A DNA stretch of 64,000 bases from Candidatus Thalassolituus haligoni (GCF_041222825.1 NZ_CP139482.1:403001-467000), one strand, 5' to 3'. Counted from the stretch's first letter, positions 1 to 9,452 are shown. Numbers and translations: made by a program. Notes: generated from the sequence alone by a model not told the origin.

Positions 1-37
1 ATTGCGTCGGTTTATTGGTCGGGCTGTTTACCAACCA

Positions 38-1264
38 TCAGGGTTGACGCCGGAAGACTTTGAAACCCTCAACAAAGGTGGCGACTACCTGGCCAGAGCG
101 GCCGTAGCTATCCTGTTGCTGCGGGTTGATCAGGCTGGCATTAAATAGCTGGCCTTCTTCGAAACCGGAACGTAACCCGAGCGTGGCTGCCGGGACTGAA
201 CTCAGTGCCGACAGTGCTGCATTCAGCGTCAGCTCGCCGCAATTGACCCGTTCCAGCAGCAGTCCGATAAACAGGTCATACATGGCCATACCCGCTGCTG
301 CATCGGCAAAGGGGGCTTTTTTGGCGGCAATTTCGTGGGGCTGGTGATTGGAACAAATCGCCAGTTCACCGTTGTTGATGGCTGCCAGCAGCGCCTGTCG
401 ATCGGACTCGCAACGCAGTGGCGGTAACACGTGGTAACGACTGTTGTAGCCGTTGACCTGGGCATCGGTATAACAGAGGTTGGCTAATGCGACATCGCCA
501 CTGACCCGCAGGCCGCGCTGGCGAGCGTCGTTCAGCATGCTGACGCTGCGAGCACAACTCAGTTGGCTGATATGAGCGCGTACACCGGTTTGTTCAACCA
601 GTAACAGGATTTGCGCCAGCGCGATGGTTTCGGCCGTTTCCGGAATCCCGGCCAGGCCCATGCGGGTCGCGGTTGGGCCTTCGTGCATCACTCCGCCGTT
701 GGAGAGTGCGGCGTCATCAGCGGATAAAAACAGCAGAATATCGTAGGTAGCGGCGTATTCCATCAGGCGGCGCAGAACGTAGCTGTCCTTGATTGGCTGA
801 CGGGCGTTACTCAGGGCAATACAGCCGGCATTACGCAAGCTGACCATGTTCGCCAGCTGCTCGCCCGCCAGTCCCTGGGTCAGTGCCCCCAGTGGCAAGA
901 CCCTTGAATACCCAGCGCTGCTGGCTTTGTCTTGCATCAGCTGAATAACCGCCGGGCTGTCAGCAACGGGTTTGGTTAACGGCTGGGCACACACCTGGCT
1001 GAATCCCGCCGCCGCCGCCGCCCGGGTTTCGCTAGCGATGGTGCCGCGCTGGGTGTAGCCCGGTTCGTTGAGGTAACTGCTGAGGTCGATAAAGCCGGGC
1101 ACCAGCCAGTGGCCCTGGGCATCGAGGGTTGATTCTATGGTGCCACCGGCTGGTTTTTGGCCAATGGCGCGAATCCGGCCTTCGGCCAGATACAGGTCAC
1201 AGACGGCATCCAGTTGCTGGGCTGGTGCAATAACACGGGCATCACGAATATGCAGGTATTTCAT
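38..1264 (-). CDS. pyrC': Dihydroorotase-like protein, probably non-catalytic (PyrC')
   Basis: A 408-residue amidohydrolase-fold protein of the dihydroorotase family. The family metal-binding HxH (normally in a G-x-I-D-x-H-x-H context) reads [13 protein letters not shown] here, so both histidines are gone. The late motif that normally carries an Asp before HAPH reads SNHQPH, so the catalytic Asp is also lost. The start ATG overlaps the pyrB stop by four bases (ATGA), implying translational coupling. In Pseudomonas an inactive dihydroorotase homologue of this kind is required as a structural partner of PyrB, holding the aspartate transcarbamoylase dodecamer together; that role is inferred here from the family and position. 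A working PyrC should be encoded elsewhere. Active enzyme is unlikely given the lost ligands. Confidence 0.93.
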   Translation of the reverse strand: MKYLHIRDARVIAPAQQLDAVCDLYLAEGRIRAIGQKPAGGTIESTLDAQGHWLVPGFIDLSSYLNEPGYTQRGTIASETRAAAAAGFSQVCAQPLTKPVADSPAVIQLMQDKASSAGYSRVLPLGALTQGLAGEQLANMVSLRNAGCIALSNARQPIKDSYVLRRLMEYAATYDILLFLSADDAALSNGGVMHEGPTATRMGLAGIPETAETIALAQILLLVEQTGVRAHISQLSCARSVSMLNDARQRGLRVSGDVALANLCYTDAQVNGYNSRYHVLPPLRCESDRQALLAAINNGELAICSNHQPHEIAAKKAPFADAAAGMAMYDLFIGLLLERVNCGELTLNAALSALSSVPAATLGLRSGFEEGQLFNASLINPQQQDSYGRSGQVVATFVEGFKVFRRQP

Positions 1265-2268
1265 TCGGCGGCCTCTGCGGAATGTGATGCTTCTTGCTGA
1301 CTGGCCTGTTGTCCGCTCATGGCCATGGCCATCACCGCCATGCGAACGGCGATTCCATAACTGACCTGATTGAGAATGACGGATTGAGGGCCATCGGCAA
1401 CGGCGGATTCAATCTCGACGCCACGGTTGATCGGGCCTGGGTGCATAACGATGGCGTCGGGTTTGGCCAGGGCCAGCTTGTCGGTGGTCAGACCGTAGAG
1501 TTTGAAAAACTCGCTTTCACTGGGCAGCAAGGCGTTTTGCATCCGCTCTTTTTGCAGTCGCAGCATGATCACCACGTCGCAGTCTCGCAATGCCAGATTC
1601 AGGTCGTAGTAGGCTTTGGCCCCTAACGACTCGATGTCTTTCGGCAGCAGGGTAGCCGGGCCAACCACGCGGACTTCCGCTGCGCCCAGTGCCAACAGGG
1701 CATGGATCTGGGAGCGGGCAACGCGGGAGTGCAGAATATCGCCAACGATGGCAACGATCTGTCCTTCTATTTGTTGCTTGTGGCGACGAATGGTCAACAT
1801 GTCGAGCATTGCCTGGGTCGGGTGCGCATGGCGTCCGTCTCCGGCATTGATGATGGCGACGTTGGGGGTGACCTGTTCGGCAATAAAGTGGGCGGCACCG
1901 GAGTCCGCATGACGGACGACAAACATATCGCTATACATGGCTTCCAGATTCCACAGCGTGTCCATCAGAGTTTCACCCTTGGCAGTCGCTGAGCGCTGGA
2001 TGTCGAGGTTGAGAATATCGGCCGACAGGCGGGTGGCGGCCAGCTCGAAGGTCGAGCGGGTGCGGGTGCTGTTTTCAAAAAACAGGTTAACCACGGTTTT
2101 GCCGCGCAGCAGCGGGACTTTTTTGACGGCCCGCTCCTGGGTGCTGATAAAGGAATCGGCGGTGTCGAGGATTTCGGTCAGCAATGCCTTGCTGAGTCCT
2201 TCGGTGGTCAGAAAGTGTTTTAGCCTGCCGTCTGCAGTGAGCTGAAGCTGGCTGGGATCAGTTGTCAT
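1261..2268 (-). CDS. pyrB: Aspartate carbamoyltransferase catalytic chain
   Basis: About 335 residues. Catalyses carbamoyl phosphate plus L-aspartate to N-carbamoyl-aspartate, the committed step of pyrimidine synthesis. The carbamoyl-phosphate signature [12 protein letters not shown], the HPTQAMLDM motif and the [10 protein letters not shown] aspartate-binding loop are all intact. I chose the ATG at 2268 ([10 protein letters not shown]). The frame stays open upstream to 2412, but that extension runs into pyrR, has no family-like sequence and is very basic. No convincing Shine-Dalgarno lies before 2268, so translation may depend on pyrR upstream. It is followed by pyrC' with a four-base overlap, the usual arrangement for the class A ATCase dodecamer. 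Confidence 0.97.
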   Translation of the reverse strand: MTTDPSQLQLTADGRLKHFLTTEGLSKALLTEILDTADSFISTQERAVKKVPLLRGKTVVNLFFENSTRTRSTFELAATRLSADILNLDIQRSATAKGETLMDTLWNLEAMYSDMFVVRHADSGAAHFIAEQVTPNVAIINAGDGRHAHPTQAMLDMLTIRRHKQQIEGQIVAIVGDILHSRVARSQIHALLALGAAEVRVVGPATLLPKDIESLGAKAYYDLNLALRDCDVVIMLRLQKERMQNALLPSESEFFKLYGLTTDKLALAKPDAIVMHPGPINRGVEIESAVADGPQSVILNQVSYGIAVRMAVMAMAMSGQQASQQEASHSAEAAE

Positions 2269-2330
2269 AGGAGAACCATGTGTGTTGTAACCAAACCGGG
2301 TGGGATGCCAGAGCACCCCGAATACGAGTG

Positions 2331-2825
2331 TCAGAGCAGGCTGATGGCCAATGGCTCCGGGCCACTGAGCTTGATCAGCTGGCCGTCGTCGAGCGTCAGG
2401 CGAGCGGCGCAAACGTCAGGCTGAATCGGTAATTCGCGGCGGCCAATATCAAACAGCGCAACCAGGGTGATGCTGGCCGGACGACCGTAGTCAAACAGCT
2501 CGTTGATGGCTGCCCGTACAGTGCGGCCGCTCATGATCACGTCGTCGACCAGTACCACGTGGCGGTCTTCAATGGTGTCGGGCAATTCAGACCCTTTGAC
2601 TTCGGGGTGCAGGCCGTGACGGGTAAAGTCGTCGCGATAAAAGCTGATGTCGACGCTGTAAAGCGGCTCTTGCGGTTGCAGTTGCTGATGCAGCCGCTCG
2701 GCAATCCAGACGCCACCGGTACGAATGCCAATGATCAGCGGTTGTTCAATCTTGTGTTGCTGCAGGTGGCTGCCCAGTGCGGTTGCCAGTGTGCTGCAGG
2801 CGAGCTGAATATCCGGTAATTGCAT
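2331..2825 (-). CDS. pyrR: Bifunctional pyr operon regulator / uracil phosphoribosyltransferase
   Basis: A 164-residue type I phosphoribosyltransferase-fold protein. The PRPP-binding loop [17 protein letters not shown] is perfect, and the N-terminal [13 protein letters not shown] motif is typical of PyrR. In Bacillus PyrR binds pyr mRNA and attenuates transcription; in Pseudomonas it acts with the pyrB operon, and it also has weak uracil phosphoribosyltransferase activity. It is the first of pyrR-pyrB-pyrC', with 62 bases before pyrB, and sits 14 bases after ruvX, so the genes are probably cotranscribed. I saw no clear attenuator hairpin in the short pyrR-pyrB gap. Confidence 0.95.
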   Translation of the reverse strand: MQLPDIQLACSTLATALGSHLQQHKIEQPLIIGIRTGGVWIAERLHQQLQPQEPLYSVDISFYRDDFTRHGLHPEVKGSELPDTIEDRHVVLVDDVIMSGRTVRAAINELFDYGRPASITLVALFDIGRRELPIQPDVCAARLTLDDGQLIKLSGPEPLAISLL

Positions 2826-2839
2826 GGGGCTTCTCCCTG

Positions 2840-3292
2840 TTACTGCGCGTCATCGGGGCGAGGGTGTTCGCCCATCCAGCTTTCGAGAATCAATTGTGCT
2901 GCCAGACCATCAACCGAGTGTCGGCCAAAATCGCGCTCACCGCTATCGGCGATCACCATGCCTTTGGCTTCATAGCTGGTCAGGCGCTCGTCGTGGGTAA
3001 ACGACGGCTTGTGCAGACGGCCTTCCAGGCGTCGGGCAAATTTGGCGGCACGGGTGCTCATGTCACTGGCACTGCCGTCCATATTTAATGGCAGGCCAAC
3101 CACAAAGGCATCCGGCTGCCATTCATTGACCAGTGCGGTCAGGGTATCCCAGTTGGGTACGCCATCGTTTGCTTTGAGCGGTGTCAGGGCGCTACTGCTG
3201 CCAGTCAGGCGTTGGCCAATGGCGACACCAATTCGTTTGGTACCAAAATCAAACGCCATGACTTGCATGACACGAGCAGGAATGTGACTCAT
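2840..3292 (-). CDS. ruvX: RuvX/YqgF pre-16S rRNA nuclease, RNase H fold
   Basis: A 150-residue protein beginning with the family hallmark MAFDFGTKRIGVAIGQ, whose first Asp is a catalytic metal ligand, then VVGLPLNMDGSAS and a C-terminal AAQLILESW. The family was first predicted to be a Holliday-junction resolvase and is now linked to 5'-end maturation of 16S rRNA. The length matches E. coli YqgF (about 138) with a short N-terminal extension; the internal Met at residue 10 or 13 could be the real start. The start overlaps the algH stop by one base, so the two are coupled. Confidence 0.94.
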   Translation of the reverse strand: MSHIPARVMQVMAFDFGTKRIGVAIGQRLTGSSSALTPLKANDGVPNWDTLTALVNEWQPDAFVVGLPLNMDGSASDMSTRAAKFARRLEGRLHKPSFTHDERLTSYEAKGMVIADSGERDFGRHSVDGLAAQLILESWMGEHPRPDDAQ

Positions 3293-3849
3293 CAGGCATG
3301 GCCTATCTGGGCAGACAAGGCTGAGCCGCTGACACCCAGGCGGTTCAGTGCAGCCTGATAAAGTGTTTCTGGAGGTGTGTCAAACAGTAACTCGGCGTCG
3401 GCTTCAACGGTCAGCCAACTATTGCCGAGAATTTCCTCATCCAGTTGCCCTGGGCCCCAACCGGAATAACCCAGTGCTAGTCGGTAGTTATCCGGCCCGG
3501 CCCCCTGGCCAATGGCTGTCAAAATGTCTTTGGAGGAAGTCAGGTGGGCAAAGGCGCTGATGGTTTCGGTGGCATTCCAGTGGCCGGGCTGTTGATGCAG
3601 GATAAAGCCCTGCTCTGTGCCGACGGGGCCACCGCCGAGCATAACGGCGTTAATGTCTTGATGGCGAGTAATCGCCAGTTGTTCACAAACGGCGGCAAAA
3701 TCGACATCGAGCGGCTTGTTTAGCACCAGTCCCATAGCGCCATCCTGATCGTGTTCACAAAGGTAAATGACGGCGCTTTCAAACCAGCTGTCTTGCAGTT
3801 GCGGCATGGCGATCAGCAGCTGGTTGCCGAGGCTGTTGAGTTCTTTCAT
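3292..3849 (-). CDS. algH: YqgE/AlgH family (UPF0301) protein
   Basis: A 185-residue cytoplasmic protein of the UPF0301 family. The diagnostic N-terminal pattern is visible (LLIAMPQLQDSWFESAVIYL, then GAMGLVLNKPL), as are the later GGGPV and ALGYSGWGPGQLDEEI segments. AlgH was named in Pseudomonas as a regulator of alginate, but its biochemical role is unresolved. It forms a tight group with ruvX downstream and the TonB-like gene upstream, each junction overlapping by a single base (TGATG), so they are translationally coupled. This tonB-algH-ruvX-pyrR order is the Pseudomonas one. Confidence 0.93.
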   Translation of the reverse strand: MKELNSLGNQLLIAMPQLQDSWFESAVIYLCEHDQDGAMGLVLNKPLDVDFAAVCEQLAITRHQDINAVMLGGGPVGTEQGFILHQQPGHWNATETISAFAHLTSSKDILTAIGQGAGPDNYRLALGYSGWGPGQLDEEILGNSWLTVEADAELLFDTPPETLYQAALNRLGVSGSALSAQIGHA

Positions 3850-4727
3850 CAGGAGCCTTCCGAGAGGTAACGGTTACCCTTGAATTGCCAGGTACGGATG
3901 ATTTCGAGGATGTCGGTGGTTTTGCGCATCTCGTCGGTAAACGGGGCAAAAGGGGCCGACATGCGCACAATGCGCAGCGCTGCATCGTCGAGCACTTTGC
4001 GGCCAGACGATTCGAGGATTTCAAGGTCGTTGATAGTGCCATTCGGGTTAATAGACACCAACACTCTCAGGCGACAGTTATCAAAACAGTTCTCTGCTTC
4101 TTTCGGGTAATTGAGTGTGCCCATCTTTTCAATTTTGCTGCGCCAGGAATTGACATAGTAGGCGTCGCTGGCCTTCATGGTTGAGGCTGCCGTCAGGCGC
4201 TGGACTCGCGGTCGTTTGGCATAGGCCTGGCGCATACTGTCGAGTTTGGCTTCCAGGCTGGCCATTTCCAGGCTGCGCTGCAACAGCATTTTTTGCGGGC
4301 CTTCGGGAACCGGTTTGGCTTCGGCGGGTGGTTGTTTTTCGCGACTGATGGCCTTGATGGTGCTGGCCGCAGTGGTGGTTACTGGAGATGGCGTGTTGGC
4401 AATAGCTTTGGGGGCGGATACTTCCTGCTTCTGCACTGAGGCAGGAGTAATGTCGTTACTTTGGAAAGGTGCCTTGACGTCGGTTGTCAGCATACGGGCA
4501 TCTTCTTCCGTGCCGCTACCTTCCTGGTTTTCCTGGGCGAGAAAGTCGGCTTTTTCCGGTGCCTTGTCGCTGCGATAGCTGGCCAGGGTAACTTCGAGTG
4601 TTTTTGACAGATTGCTGCGGTCGTCTGGACTGAAGCTGACACCCAATACAATCATGGCGTGAATCAGCAAGGCCAGAAACAGGGCAAAAACTAGACGATC
4701 GGAACTGGAGACAACGGCAGCAGTCAT
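3849..4727 (-). CDS. tonB: TonB-family energy transducer (TonB3-like)
   Basis: An inner-membrane-anchored periplasmic protein of about 292 residues from the ATG at 4727. It has one N-terminal membrane segment (LVFALFLALLIHAMIVLGV), a long polar spacer and a C-terminal TonB domain (YPKEAENCFDNCRLRVLVSI, then SSGRKVLDDAALRIVRMSAPFAP). TonB proteins pass proton-motive force from ExbBD to outer-membrane receptors; the Pseudomonas gene in this position (tonB3) is linked to twitching motility and pilus assembly, which fits the pil-chp cluster nearby. A GTG start at 4814 would add 29 residues but lies in the loop of a strong hairpin, so I rejected it. No exbBD is present here. Confidence 0.88.
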   Translation of the reverse strand: MTAAVVSSSDRLVFALFLALLIHAMIVLGVSFSPDDRSNLSKTLEVTLASYRSDKAPEKADFLAQENQEGSGTEEDARMLTTDVKAPFQSNDITPASVQKQEVSAPKAIANTPSPVTTTAASTIKAISREKQPPAEAKPVPEGPQKMLLQRSLEMASLEAKLDSMRQAYAKRPRVQRLTAASTMKASDAYYVNSWRSKIEKMGTLNYPKEAENCFDNCRLRVLVSINPNGTINDLEILESSGRKVLDDAALRIVRMSAPFAPFTDEMRKTTDILEIIRTWQFKGNRYLSEGS

Positions 4728-4793
4728 GGGGGTATCTGTCGCAGAACGGCTTCGGTTAAAAATGGCGGGTGGCAATGACTGCGCAGTCTGCGC

Positions 4794-4827
4794 TGATCCC
4801 CGGCTTTTGTCCACCTGCCGGGGATCA
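4794..4827 (-). terminator. Strong inverted repeat after gshB
   Basis: Perfect 11-base arms TGATCCCCGGC and GCCGGGGATCA around a 12-base loop, just downstream of the gshB stop and ahead of the TonB gene. There is no T tract, so it may be a weak or factor-assisted terminator, an attenuator or an mRNA-stabilising hairpin. Confidence 0.55.
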
Positions 4828-4857
4828 ACACCTGTCGATACTGACTGATTCAGTGAA

Positions 4858-5805
4858 TCAGTCGAGTTTTGCCAATAATGTTGAGATCAGCTGGCTGGCG
4901 ATATCAATGCCAGAATCGCGGCTGATTTCCCGCACGCAGGTCGGACTGGTGACATTGATTTCCGTCAGGCAGCTGCCAATCACATCCAGACCAACAAAAT
5001 ACAAGCCCCGTTTTTTTAATTCCGGGCCGATCTGTCTGGCGATGGCAAAATCGTTATCTGACAGGGGGCGTGTTTCACCACGGCCACCCGCCGCCAGGTT
5101 GCCTCGGGTTTCTCCTTTGGCCGGAATACGGGCCAGGCAGTAAGGCACCGGTTCGCCGTCAATCATCAGGATGCGCTTGTCACCCTCGGTAATATCCGGG
5201 ATGAATTTTTGCGCCATGATTTGTTGGCGGCCGTGGTTGGTCAGGGTTTCAATGATAACGCTGACATTCGGATCATCCTGTCTGAGACGAAAGATCGAGG
5301 AGCCGCCCATACCGTCAAGGGGCTTGAAAATGACATCCTTGTGTTGCTGATGAAAATGCCGCAGCAGATCGGCGCTGCGAGTCACCATGGTGGGGCTCAT
5401 CAACTCAGGAAAGTGCGTGGCAAACACTTTTTCATTACAATCACGCAGGCTTTGGGGTTTGTTGGCGATCAGCACGCCCGCTTGTTCCGCCAGTTCCAGA
5501 ATATAAGTGCTGTAGATAAATTCGCCATCAAAGGGCGGATCCTTACGCATTAGTACAATGTCGAGATCGGTTAACGGCTGGTGTTGCCATTCGCCAAGAT
5601 CAAACCAGTGGTCGGGATCCAGACTGACGCTCAGAGGGGCCATTCGCGCCATTGCGCGGCCTGTGTCAATATACAAGTCGGCCTGTTCCATGTAAAAAAG
5701 CTCACAGCCAAGTGTTTGTGCTGCGTTCAGCAAGGCGAGCGATGTGTCTTTCTTGACGCTGATGGTATCAATGGGATCCATGACAACCCCGAGTTTTCTG
5801 GCCAT
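4858..5805 (-). CDS. gshB: Glutathione synthetase
   Basis: A 315-residue ATP-grasp ligase, the same length as E. coli GshB. It joins gamma-glutamylcysteine and glycine using ATP, the second step of glutathione synthesis. The N-terminal LGVVMDPI, the nucleotide-binding KPLDGMGGSSIFRL loop and the C-terminal GLDVIGSCLTEINVTSPTC metal/phosphate-binding segment are intact. It is divergent from pilG across 191 bases. Glutathione made by this enzyme is needed by the maleylpyruvate isomerase encoded at 57668, which belongs to a glutathione-dependent GST family. Confidence 0.97.
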   Translation of the reverse strand: MARKLGVVMDPIDTISVKKDTSLALLNAAQTLGCELFYMEQADLYIDTGRAMARMAPLSVSLDPDHWFDLGEWQHQPLTDLDIVLMRKDPPFDGEFIYSTYILELAEQAGVLIANKPQSLRDCNEKVFATHFPELMSPTMVTRSADLLRHFHQQHKDVIFKPLDGMGGSSIFRLRQDDPNVSVIIETLTNHGRQQIMAQKFIPDITEGDKRILMIDGEPVPYCLARIPAKGETRGNLAAGGRGETRPLSDNDFAIARQIGPELKKRGLYFVGLDVIGSCLTEINVTSPTCVREISRDSGIDIASQLISTLLAKLD

Positions 5806-5996
5806 TCTGTTTTCCCCGCAATAAAAGTCTGATCTGGATTCTATATCAATCAGGTCTCTGTTCGGTGAAACAGTTTTGACATGGGAACCTTATAGCTTGG
5901 TACATTAATGTGTGATACAAAAGTGCACCGTAACGTCACACGCATGCGGTCGCGGCCGGAAACAGCAATTAACGATCGGATGGTTAAGGCCCTTAT
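5806..5996. promoter_or_regulatory. Divergent gshB / pilG promoter region
   Basis: 191 bases with no gene. On the plus strand TTGACA at 5876-5881 is a good -35 hexamer; the best -10 (TACATT, 5901-5906) is 19 bases away, which is long, so the exact promoter for the pil-chp operon is uncertain. Confidence 0.4.
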
Positions 5997-6380
5997 ATGG
6001 ACGACAACTTTCAAAATATCAAAGTGATGGTCATCGACGATAGCAAGACCATTCGTCGCACAGCAGAGACGCTGCTGAAAAAAGTAGGCTGCGAGGTGAT
6101 TACGGCAACCGATGGCTTTGATGCCCTCGCCAAAATCGCAGACACCAGCCCGAATATTATTTTTGTCGATATTATGATGCCGCGCCTGGATGGCTATCAG
6201 ACCTGCGCGCTGATAAAAAACAATTCCAAGTACAAGTCCACGCCAGTGATCATGCTTTCAAGTAAAGACGGTCTTTTCGATAAGGCAAAGGGCCGCATTG
6301 TAGGTTCTGACGAATATCTCACCAAGCCGTTCAGTAAGGACGAGCTGCTGGGTTCTATCCGGCAATACGTAAAATCATAA
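5997..6380 (+). CDS. pilG: Type IV pilus twitching response regulator PilG
   Basis: A 127-residue stand-alone CheY-like receiver. The acidic pocket D14/D15, phosphoacceptor D58 (in FVDIMMPRLDGY), S88 and K110 (in EYLTKPF) are all present. It matches the Pseudomonas PilG sequence almost word for word in VMVIDDSKTIRRTAETLLKK. PilG is phosphorylated by the ChpA kinase and promotes pilus extension, polarity and, in Pseudomonas, cAMP signalling through FimV/FimL and CyaB (family knowledge). It is the first gene of the pilGHIJK-chpABC operon, 33 bases before pilH. Confidence 0.98.
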   Translation: MDDNFQNIKVMVIDDSKTIRRTAETLLKKVGCEVITATDGFDALAKIADTSPNIIFVDIMMPRLDGYQTCALIKNNSKYKSTPVIMLSSKDGLFDKAKGRIVGSDEYLTKPFSKDELLGSIRQYVKS

Positions 6381-6413
6381 GATAAGCACGCGAAGCATTA
6401 AGGGGTACCAAGC

Positions 6414-6779
6414 ATGGCTCGCATTCTGGTAGTAGACGATTCTCCAACAGAAACCGAAGTGTTTCGTTCCATGCTGGAGAAAAATGGTCATGAAGTCCTC
6501 ACCGCCGAAAATGGTGCGGACGGCGTGGCGCTGGCAAAACAGGAAAAGCCGGACGTAGTACTGATGGATATTGTCATGCCTGGACTGAATGGTTTTCAGG
6601 CGACCCGTCAGCTGACCAAGGACGCAGAAACCGCAGAAATTCCGGTTATTATCGTGACCACTAAAGATCAGGAAACTGACCGGGTGTGGGGCAAGCGTCA
6701 GGGCGCCTGTGGCTATCTGGTGAAACCGGTGTCGGAAAGCATTTTGCTGTCTGAAATCAATTCGGTTATGGCCAAGTAG
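6414..6779 (+). CDS. pilH: Type IV pilus response regulator PilH
   Basis: A 121-residue CheY-like receiver with D8/D9, phosphoacceptor D52 (LMDIVMPGLNGF), the switch Thr in IIVTTKDQETDR and K104 (YLVKPVSE). In Pseudomonas PilH is the second output of ChpA and acts against PilG, as a phosphate sink or by promoting PilT-driven retraction. GVALAKQEKPDVVLMDIVMP is characteristic of this orthologue group. It is followed three bases later by pilI, so the genes are tightly coupled. Confidence 0.98.
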   Translation: MARILVVDDSPTETEVFRSMLEKNGHEVLTAENGADGVALAKQEKPDVVLMDIVMPGLNGFQATRQLTKDAETAEIPVIIVTTKDQETDRVWGKRQGACGYLVKPVSESILLSEINSVMAK

Positions 6780-6781
6780 CG

Positions 6782-7306
6782 ATGAGCCCATTTGCGCTGC
6801 TCGTCAGCATTGCCGAACGCAGTCGCCGTAATGCCTCTGAGCTGCCACAGCAGATCGAGGTTGTTACCTATTGGCGGGGTGTCGGTTTTATGCTGGCAGG
6901 TTACGAGTTTGTGGCAGATATGGGGCAGGTAGCAGAAATATTGCAGCCTCCCAGGATGACCAAGGTACCCGGTGTTCGTAGCTGGGTACTGGGCGTGGCC
7001 AATGTTCGAGGCCGTCTTGTTCCAGTCATGGATCTGGCTGGCATGCTGGGGTTGACAGGTAAGGCTAACTGGCGTTCCCGTCGGGTGTTGGTGGTAGAGC
7101 AGGGCGATGTATTGACGGGTTTGCTGGTGGATGCTGTGTTGGGGATGCAGCAGTTTCCGATGGATACCATGAGCGAATTGGCTCAGGTCGACCCGGCATT
7201 GGAAAAATACACTCGCCACGGCTTTGACCGGAATGAAAAGGTCTGGTCGATTTTCCGTATTGACGAACTGATTCAATCCCCGGAGTTTATGCAGATCGCG
7301 GTTTGA
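6782..7306 (+). CDS. pilI: CheW-like coupling protein PilI
   Basis: A 174-residue protein with one CheW domain (residues about 45-165): the VADMGQVAEIL, VPGVRSWVLGVANVRGRLVPVMDL and LLVDAVLGMQ segments are the family signature. It links the chemoreceptor PilJ to the histidine kinase ChpA. The spacing to pilH is two bases; 67 bases separate it from pilJ. It is one of two CheW proteins of the system, the other being ChpC at the end of the operon. Confidence 0.96.
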   Translation: MSPFALLVSIAERSRRNASELPQQIEVVTYWRGVGFMLAGYEFVADMGQVAEILQPPRMTKVPGVRSWVLGVANVRGRLVPVMDLAGMLGLTGKANWRSRRVLVVEQGDVLTGLLVDAVLGMQQFPMDTMSELAQVDPALEKYTRHGFDRNEKVWSIFRIDELIQSPEFMQIAV

Positions 7307-7373
7307 CCGGGTTCTGAGGTGACTCCATTCGGGGCGCCAGGATAATGCATGCAGTAAGTGTGGAGACAAGGGC

Positions 7374-9428
7374 ATGAGTTCGAAAGCTGGTAACGTCTTT
7401 TCGACGGTTTTGAAGAACGGAGTCAATGGTGTTCTGGCAGTGCTGCTGGTCACATGTCTTGGCTTGTTTATTGGTATCACGGTCTATGTAAACAGTTTGC
7501 AGAACCGGGATGAACAATACATTGAACATGCTGGCGAGTTGCGGGTGTTGTCGCAGGAAATGGCGACCAACGCCGTGGAAGCGGCGTCCGGTAACCGTGA
7601 AGCGTTCGAGCAGCTGCGGGTGGCCCGTGACAAGTTTGAACTTCGCTGGAATTATCTGAACAATGGTAATCCAGAGACCGGCCTCGAACCGGCAGAAGTG
7701 GCGACGATGACCAACGTGCAGCAAGTCTGGGATGGTGTCAGCCAAAACGCCGACCAGATTATTCGCGCCCAGGATATTATCCTTTCTCTGCATGAAGTTG
7801 CCGCGACGCTCTCAGAAACGATTCCCCAGCTGCAGGTGGAATACGATGAGATTGTAGAAATTTTACTTGATAACGACGCGCCTGCTGACCAGGTGGCGGT
7901 AGCCCAGCGTCAATCCTGGTTGGCGGAGCGGATTGTTCGTTCTGTTAACAAAGTGTTGACCGGTGGCGAAGACGCTGTCATGGCGGCCGATGCGTTTGGC
8001 CGGGATGCCTCGCTGTTTGGTCGGGTACTGAACGGCATGGTGCAGGGCAACGTGGCGATGAATATTTCCAAGGTAACGGACGATGAAGCGGTACTGGCTC
8101 TCTCTGAAGTTTCCGAATTGTTTGAATTCGTATCCGGATCAGTAGACGAGATTCTTGAAACGTCGCCGGAACTGTTCCAGGTTCGTGAGGCATCCGACAG
8201 CATCTTTGTTAATTCTCGAGTGTTGCTGAACCAGACATCAGAACTGACCGAAACCATTCTTACTGAAGCCGACGAACGAGCGGTGCTGCAGGCGCTGGGA
8301 TACGGTGCTGCAGTGTTCGCTATCATGATCATGATTGCTCTGGGTTATTTGTCTTATCAGTCAACCCGTCGCGATCTGGAAGAAACGGAAAGCCAGAACC
8401 AGCAGAACCAGATGGCGATTTTGCGACTCCTCGACGAAATTGCTGACCTTGCCGATGGTGACTTGACTGCCTCTGCGACGGTAACCGAAGACTTTACCGG
8501 TGCGATTGCTGACTCTATTAACTACGCCATCGACCAGATGCGTTCGTTGGTATCGGCGATTAACGAAACAGCGGTACAGGTATCCTCAGCAGCCCAGGAA
8601 ACCCAGGCCACTGCGATGCACCTTGCTGAGGCTTCTGAGCACCAGGCCCAGGAAATTGCCGGCGCCTCGGCGGCGATCAACGAAATGGCGGTTTCCATTG
8701 ACCAGGTATCTGCCAACGCCTCTGAATCCTCTGCGGTAGCGGAACGTTCGGTAGCCATCGCCAACAAGGGCGCCGAAGTGGTACAGGCGACGATCAACGG
8801 CATGGATAACATCCGCGAGCAGATTCAGGAAACGTCCAAACGGATTAAACGACTGGGTGAGTCCTCGCAGGAGATTGGTGACATCATCTCGCTGATTACC
8901 GATATTGCTGACCAAACCAACATTCTGTCTCTTAATGCTGCGATTCAGGCATCCATGGCCGGTGACGCAGGTCGGGGCTTCGCGGTGGTAGCGGACGAAG
9001 TACAGCGCCTGGCAGAACGTTCAGCCGCTGCAACCAAGCAGATTGAAGCACTGGTTAAAACGATTCAGAACGATACCAACGAAGCGGTAATCTCGATGGA
9101 ACAGACCACCACCGAGGTGGTACGGGGTGCCCGTCTGGCGCAAGACGCCGGTGTGGCCCTGGAAGAAATCGAGAACGTATCGAAAAACTTGGCGGAACTG
9201 ATTCAGAACATCTCCAACGCTGCCCGTCAACAGGCCTCTTCTGCTGGTCATATTTCCAACACGATGAATGTAATCCAGGAAATTACCTCGCAGACTTCTG
9301 CTGGTACCACGGCTACCGCGAAATCGATTGGTAACCTGGCTGAAATGGCCAACAAACTGCGTGAGTCTGTAGCGGGCTTCAAGCTGCCTGAAGCAGATCT
9401 GGATATGGAGCAACAACAGGTTCTGTGA
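7374..9428 (+). CDS. pilJ: Methyl-accepting chemoreceptor PilJ
   Basis: A 684-residue inner-membrane chemoreceptor. Membrane segment 1 is near residues 17-40 (LAVLLVTCLGLFIGITVYV) and segment 2 near 308-330 (AVFAIMIMIALGYLSY), bracketing a periplasmic PilJ-type sensor of about 270 residues. The cytoplasmic coiled coil carries the signalling tip around residues 510-545 (DQTNILSLNAAIQASMAG, then RGFAVVADEVQRLAERS). The tip has IQASMAG where most receptors have IEAARAG, a feature of the PilJ branch. PilJ senses surface contact or pilin in Pseudomonas and signals through PilI to ChpA. Confidence 0.97.
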   Translation: MSSKAGNVFSTVLKNGVNGVLAVLLVTCLGLFIGITVYVNSLQNRDEQYIEHAGELRVLSQEMATNAVEAASGNREAFEQLRVARDKFELRWNYLNNGNPETGLEPAEVATMTNVQQVWDGVSQNADQIIRAQDIILSLHEVAATLSETIPQLQVEYDEIVEILLDNDAPADQVAVAQRQSWLAERIVRSVNKVLTGGEDAVMAADAFGRDASLFGRVLNGMVQGNVAMNISKVTDDEAVLALSEVSELFEFVSGSVDEILETSPELFQVREASDSIFVNSRVLLNQTSELTETILTEADERAVLQALGYGAAVFAIMIMIALGYLSYQSTRRDLEETESQNQQNQMAILRLLDEIADLADGDLTASATVTEDFTGAIADSINYAIDQMRSLVSAINETAVQVSSAAQETQATAMHLAEASEHQAQEIAGASAAINEMAVSIDQVSANASESSAVAERSVAIANKGAEVVQATINGMDNIREQIQETSKRIKRLGESSQEIGDIISLITDIADQTNILSLNAAIQASMAGDAGRGFAVVADEVQRLAERSAAATKQIEALVKTIQNDTNEAVISMEQTTTEVVRGARLAQDAGVALEEIENVSKNLAELIQNISNAARQQASSAGHISNTMNVIQEITSQTSAGTTATAKSIGNLAEMANKLRESVAGFKLPEADLDMEQQQVL

Positions 9429-9452
9429 TAACAGTCCTGGTTGAGACTCCTT

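Noticed and set aside
2269..2412. N-terminal extension of PyrB
   Set aside because: The 48 residues overlap pyrR and do not resemble any aspartate carbamoyltransferase N-terminus.
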